From NCBI GenBank assembly GCA_017880715.1, contig JADGRT010000005.1, forward strand, positions 1 through 24,915: a DNA stretch of 24,915 nucleotides, read 5' to 3'. The notes under the pieces were generated by a model. It was not told the DNA's origin. It did not search any database and saw only the letters and a list, made by a program, of their open reading frames with translations. Within the stretch, counting starts at the first letter, position 1, and each line of letters opens with the position of its first letter. The translations under genes and the position numbers were made by a program. Source of the DNA: Verrucomicrobiia bacterium (GTDB lineage: Bacteria > Verrucomicrobiota > Verrucomicrobiia > Limisphaerales > UBA1319). Shown here piece after piece: positions 22,124-24,915 of the stretch.

Positions 22124-23470
22124 ATGAGCCAATTCAATAATCCCGGAGCGTCGCCAACTTCGGCGGCGGAAGTTTTCCAAACCCCACTGTCCATCCGCGT
22201 GATCGGCGTCGGGGGCGCGGGGGGACGAATCGTCGATTTCCTGTCCAGCGCCGGTTTCGACAATTTGGCCTTCATTGCCGTGGACACCGACGCGCAGGAA
22301 CTGGCCGCCACCGAGGTGCTGCGTCGCGTGCAGTTGGGCGCCCGGCAGGCGCGGGGGCTGGGCACCGGCGGCGATCCCGAGCTAGGCAGCGCCGCCGCCG
22401 AGAAGGATTTGGACGCCCTGCGCCAGCATTGTGCGGGCGCGGACATGGTGTTTTTAGTAGCCGGGTTGGGCGGGGGCACGGGCACCGGAGTGGCGCCGGT
22501 CCTGGCGCGCCTGGCCAAGGAGGCGGGCGCCCTGGTGTTGGTTTTCGCGATTCGGCCGTTCGATTGTGAGGGGACCCGACGGCAACGCCAGGCGCAATTG
22601 GGCCTGCAACACCTGAAGACCATCGCCGACGGTGTCATTTGCCTGCCCAACCAGGGGGTGGCCCAGATGATCGACGAGAACACCAGCCTGGTGGAAACCT
22701 ACAAGATTACCAACGAGCTGATTGCCCAGGGGTTGCGCGGCGTCTGGCGCATGATCGCGCGGCCGGGGCTCATCCCGGTGGGCTTTTCCACGTTGTGCCG
22801 GGTCATGCGCGGACAACGAACCGAAAGCGTCCTGGCCACCGCCGAGTCGCGGGGTCCCAACCGCGGTCGCGATGTGATCGACAAGCTGATGGCCAGCCCG
22901 TTCCTCGAACAAGGCCAGGTGCTGGCCTCGGCCAGCTCGGTGCTGGTGAGCCTGGTGGGGGGCCCGGAACTGACCATGGCGGAAATCAACCGGGTTTCCG
23001 AGCAGATCCAGCGCCGTTGCGAAACGGCGGATTTGATTTTCGGAGCGAATATCGATAAGGATTTTCGGGATCGGCTGGAATTGACCCTGGTGGTGTCCCA
23101 ACAACCGGGGAAACCGGCGGAGTTCGGGGCGGACCATCCCCTCGCCGAAGAGCGGGAGATTGACAGGGCGCCCACCCCGAGCGATTCCCGGCTGGCGGAG
23201 AATCCTCTGGGCTTGCCGTCGGAAACGGGGCGGCCGGCTTCCCGCCTGGTGCCTCCGCCGCCCGTGCTCCCCGAGGCGCGGATGAAGGAGCTGTGGCAGC
23301 AGCAGATGAAATCCAAGTCGCGATCGCAGCGGCCCACGCGGCTGCAACAGGGACAACTACCGCTGGAAATTGTGCCGAAAGGCCGGTTCGACAAGAGCGA
23401 ACCGACCTATCATGGCGGCGAAGACCTCGACTTGCCCACCTACATCCGGCGCGGCATGGCGCTGAATTAA
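22124..23470 (+). CDS. ftsZ: Divergent FtsZ with altered T7 catalytic loop
   Basis: This is the tubulin-family division GTPase, 448 residues, with TTGAGG 4 nt before the ATG. Retained features are GVGGAGG (28-34), ARGLGTGGDPE, the tubulin signature GGGTGTG (116-122), the T5 segment CEGTRR, and a C-terminal DLPTYIRRG peptide matching the FtsA-binding tail. Several nucleotide-site residues differ. Arg35 follows the first glycine loop where Asn is usual; Asp54 replaces Asn in the NTDAQ-like motif; PNQ (175-177) replaces PND. Most striking, the T7 loop reads GLIPVGFSTL (215-224), so Pro218, Gly220 and Thr223 replace the Asn, Asp and Asp of the usual NxDxxD. A long Pro/Arg-rich linker precedes the tail. 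GTP binding is likely; normal hydrolysis on polymerisation is doubtful. Confidence 0.93.
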   Translation: MSQFNNPGASPTSAAEVFQTPLSIRVIGVGGAGGRIVDFLSSAGFDNLAFIAVDTDAQELAATEVLRRVQLGARQARGLGTGGDPELGSAAAEKDLDALRQHCAGADMVFLVAGLGGGTGTGVAPVLARLAKEAGALVLVFAIRPFDCEGTRRQRQAQLGLQHLKTIADGVICLPNQGVAQMIDENTSLVETYKITNELIAQGLRGVWRMIARPGLIPVGFSTLCRVMRGQRTESVLATAESRGPNRGRDVIDKLMASPFLEQGQVLASASSVLVSLVGGPELTMAEINRVSEQIQRRCETADLIFGANIDKDFRDRLELTLVVSQQPGKPAEFGADHPLAEEREIDRAPTPSDSRLAENPLGLPSETGRPASRLVPPPPVLPEARMKELWQQQMKSKSRSQRPTRLQQGQLPLEIVPKGRFDKSEPTYHGGEDLDLPTYIRRGMALN

Positions 23471-23839
23471 GCCAGGCAGGATTGAAAGCGGCATCCGGCG
23501 CGCCGACCTTCTGTCGGGTTAGCCTGTAAACAAGGAGCAAACGCCAATTAGGGGACCGGCATCATCGCTAATCTGTTTCCGCACGCCTGCGTTTTGGCGT
23601 CCTGGCGCATGTGAAAAACCAAACGTCACCAAACCGACACAACAACTCTTACATCACCCCCAAGATAAAAAAGTTTGCTAATTTCCTTGCCATCCGCACT
23701 GCCTTTCTTTAAGTCTCAGCCAGCGTTCGCCTGCAAGCGAGGAATGATCCCCAGACTTGTTCCGTTCACAAGTTGATGAATTGAGAACAGGCATCTGCCA
23801 CATACCGCCCCCGCTCTCGTTCGAATCAGGGATGACGTT
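23471..23839. other. Non-coding stretch after ftsZ; no strong signals
   Basis: This 369-bp region is lower in GC than the dcw genes and holds no convincing coding frame or RNA gene. Two small hairpins could help end the dcw transcript: CCGAC/GTCGG at 23503-23517 and ACGCC/GGCGT at 23583-23600. Neither is followed by a T run, so neither is a standard intrinsic terminator. AAGGAG at 23533-23538 has no start codon at usable distance. I see no clear promoter for the gene downstream. Confidence 0.5.
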
Positions 23840-24915
23840 ATGAGACATACTACTATTTTCGGAGGGGCGAGCCCCACTTCACTTTTCTCGGCGATATCAG
23901 GGCCTCGTTTAACTCAGCCCTCCGAGAACTATGCCAATACTTCCGCCATGCCCAATATGAGAAATGCCGTCAGGACAGCGAGAAACTTGTACATCATCCT
24001 TCACACCATTGCAGCCATGCTGATTGGTGTCATGACCGGCATGCCGCAGCGCGCGCTGGCCGCGGACCATCCGTTCATCAGCATCCAGCCTACCAACCAA
24101 TACCGAGATTTAGGTCAAAGCGGATCTTTCAGCGTGGTGGCGGGTGGAACCGAACCGCTTTATTACCAATGGCTCAAAGACGGCCTGCCGCTGGCGAATG
24201 GAACGAATGTAACCGGAGCGACGAACTCGACGTTGACCATCAATCCGCTCCTGGAAACCGATGTCGGAGACTACACGGTGGTGGTAGGCAACCAATATGG
24301 GAGTTTGACCAGCGCGGTCGCCCGGATGGATCTGAATTTAATCACGGCTGACGCTTCGTTTAATCCCAAAGTTGGCGGTGGGAACATTTATTGCCTTGCC
24401 ATTCAGCCCGATGGGAAAGTTCTGGTTGGGGGAAATTTCAGCAGCTTGGGCGGGCAATCACTCCGTTCTTTGGGGCGGCTAATGGTGGATGGGACGGTCG
24501 ATGCCGCGTTCAAAACTAACACTGCTAAGGGCTGCGTCGTCTATTGCTTGGCCATCCAGGCTGATGGAAAAATAGTTGTTGGGGGATTCTTCTCCAATAT
24601 AGGCGGGCAATCCCAGACCAACCTCGGCCGGTTGAATATGGACGGAACGGTGGATAGGACATTTAATCCTAGCGTAAGCGGAGTCGTTAATTGCCTAGCC
24701 GTTCAGCCCGATGGAAAGATCCTTGTCGGAGGATACTTTACCAAATTGGGTGCGCAAGCACGACCTTACCTTGGCCGGCTGAATGGGGACGGAACGCTGG
24801 ATACTATGTTCAATCCCGGCGCTAACAACGGTGTGTTTAGCCTGGCCATACAAACCGATGGAAAGCTGGTTGTCGGGGGAAGATTCACCACTTTGGGGGG
24901 GCAAACTCGACAACA
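23840..24915 (+). CDS. Secreted Ig-like and delta-60-repeat protein, 3'-truncated by the window edge
   Basis: The frame is open from ATG 23840 to the right end (358 codons). ATGs at 23948 and 23957 are better starts for export: from 23957 there is a basic n-region, a hydrophobic core (LYIILHTIAAMLIGVM) and an ALA-AD signal peptidase site. An Ig-like domain follows at about 24085-24345, with the typical YYQWLKDGLPLANG strand and DVGDYTVVVGNQYG. Then come delta-60 repeats of the form CLAIQPDGKxLVGGxFxxxGGQ. These beta-propeller-like units are found in large surface or secreted proteins of Verrucomicrobiota and others. The function is probably adhesive or structural and is not known. Lower GC than the dcw genes suggests a different history. 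Confidence 0.85.
   Translation, partial: MRHTTIFGGASPTSLFSAISGPRLTQPSENYANTSAMPNMRNAVRTARNLYIILHTIAAMLIGVMTGMPQRALAADHPFISIQPTNQYRDLGQSGSFSVVAGGTEPLYYQWLKDGLPLANGTNVTGATNSTLTINPLLETDVGDYTVVVGNQYGSLTSAVARMDLNLITADASFNPKVGGGNIYCLAIQPDGKVLVGGNFSSLGGQSLRSLGRLMVDGTVDAAFKTNTAKGCVVYCLAIQADGKIVVGGFFSNIGGQSQTNLGRLNMDGTVDRTFNPSVSGVVNCLAVQPDGKILVGGYFTKLGAQARPYLGRLNGDGTLDTMFNPGANNGVFSLAIQTDGKLVVGGRFTTLGGQTRQ
24383..24915 (+). repeat. Delta-60 repeat array within the surface protein gene
   Basis: Four copies are visible, with equivalent codons at 24389, 24542, 24689 and 24836. The periods are therefore 153, 147 and 147 bp (51, 49 and 49 residues). Each unit contains LAIQPDGK or a close variant, VGG, then F and GGQ or GAQ, and GRL with xDGTxD. 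The fourth unit is cut by the window end. Confidence 0.8.

Noticed and set aside
23503..23600. Hairpins after ftsZ as a definite terminator of the dcw operon
   Set aside because: Stems are only 5 bp and no T run follows; kept only as a remark.
1..24915. CRISPR arrays, tRNA or rRNA genes, insertion sequences
   Set aside because: No regularly spaced identical repeats with unique spacers, no recognisable tRNA or rRNA sequence and no transposase frame were seen by eye.

Overview
The window is a chromosomal segment dominated by one nearly complete division and cell wall (dcw) cluster, about 20.4 kb on the + strand (roughly 3126-23470). It is flanked by accessory genes. The likely source is a member of the Verrucomicrobiota, probably a Pedosphaera/Limisphaera-like lineage. 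This rests on the GC-rich coding, a prepilin-like protein of the H-X9-DG type, a delta-60-repeat surface protein, a MurC-MurB fusion and a LysM membrane protein inside the dcw cluster. The taxonomic call is an inference from gene content; there is no rRNA in the window.

Left flank (1-3000). A truncated AAA ATPase of the AAA_14/DUF4143 type enters from the left edge. A short remnant resembling a DUF499-type ATPase follows, then a prepilin-like H-X9-DG protein and a small membrane-anchored protein with Cys pairs. Next come a short tandem intergenic repeat, a weak terminator candidate, and a promoter with MraZ-type boxes.

Core (3126-23470). The order is mraZ, an unknown small gene, rsmH, ftsL, ftsI, murE, murF, mraY, murD, a LysM protein, ftsW, murG, murC-murB fusion, ddl, ftsQ, ftsA, ftsZ. 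No gap exceeds about 100 bp and several genes overlap, so a single long operon is likely. Together they encode the cytoplasmic steps from UDP-GlcNAc-enolpyruvate to UDP-MurNAc-pentapeptide (MurB, MurC, MurD, MurE, MurF, Ddl). They also encode the lipid steps (MraY, MurG), the septal polymerase and crosslinker (FtsW, FtsI), and the divisome scaffold (FtsL, FtsQ, FtsA, FtsZ). MurA is not in the window. MurE carries the DNPR motif, which points to meso-diaminopimelate peptidoglycan.

Right flank (23471-24915). A 369-bp non-coding stretch is followed by the start of a secreted Ig-like/delta-60-repeat protein that runs off the right edge.

The strongest unusual signal is FtsZ. It keeps the GGGTGTG tubulin signature and the C-terminal FtsA-binding peptide, but its T7 synergy loop has lost the Asn and both Asp residues used for GTP hydrolysis. 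Also notable are the unknown gene between mraZ and rsmH, the MurC-MurB fusion whose MurB half has Cys at the usual catalytic Ser position, and the LysM membrane protein between murD and ftsW.
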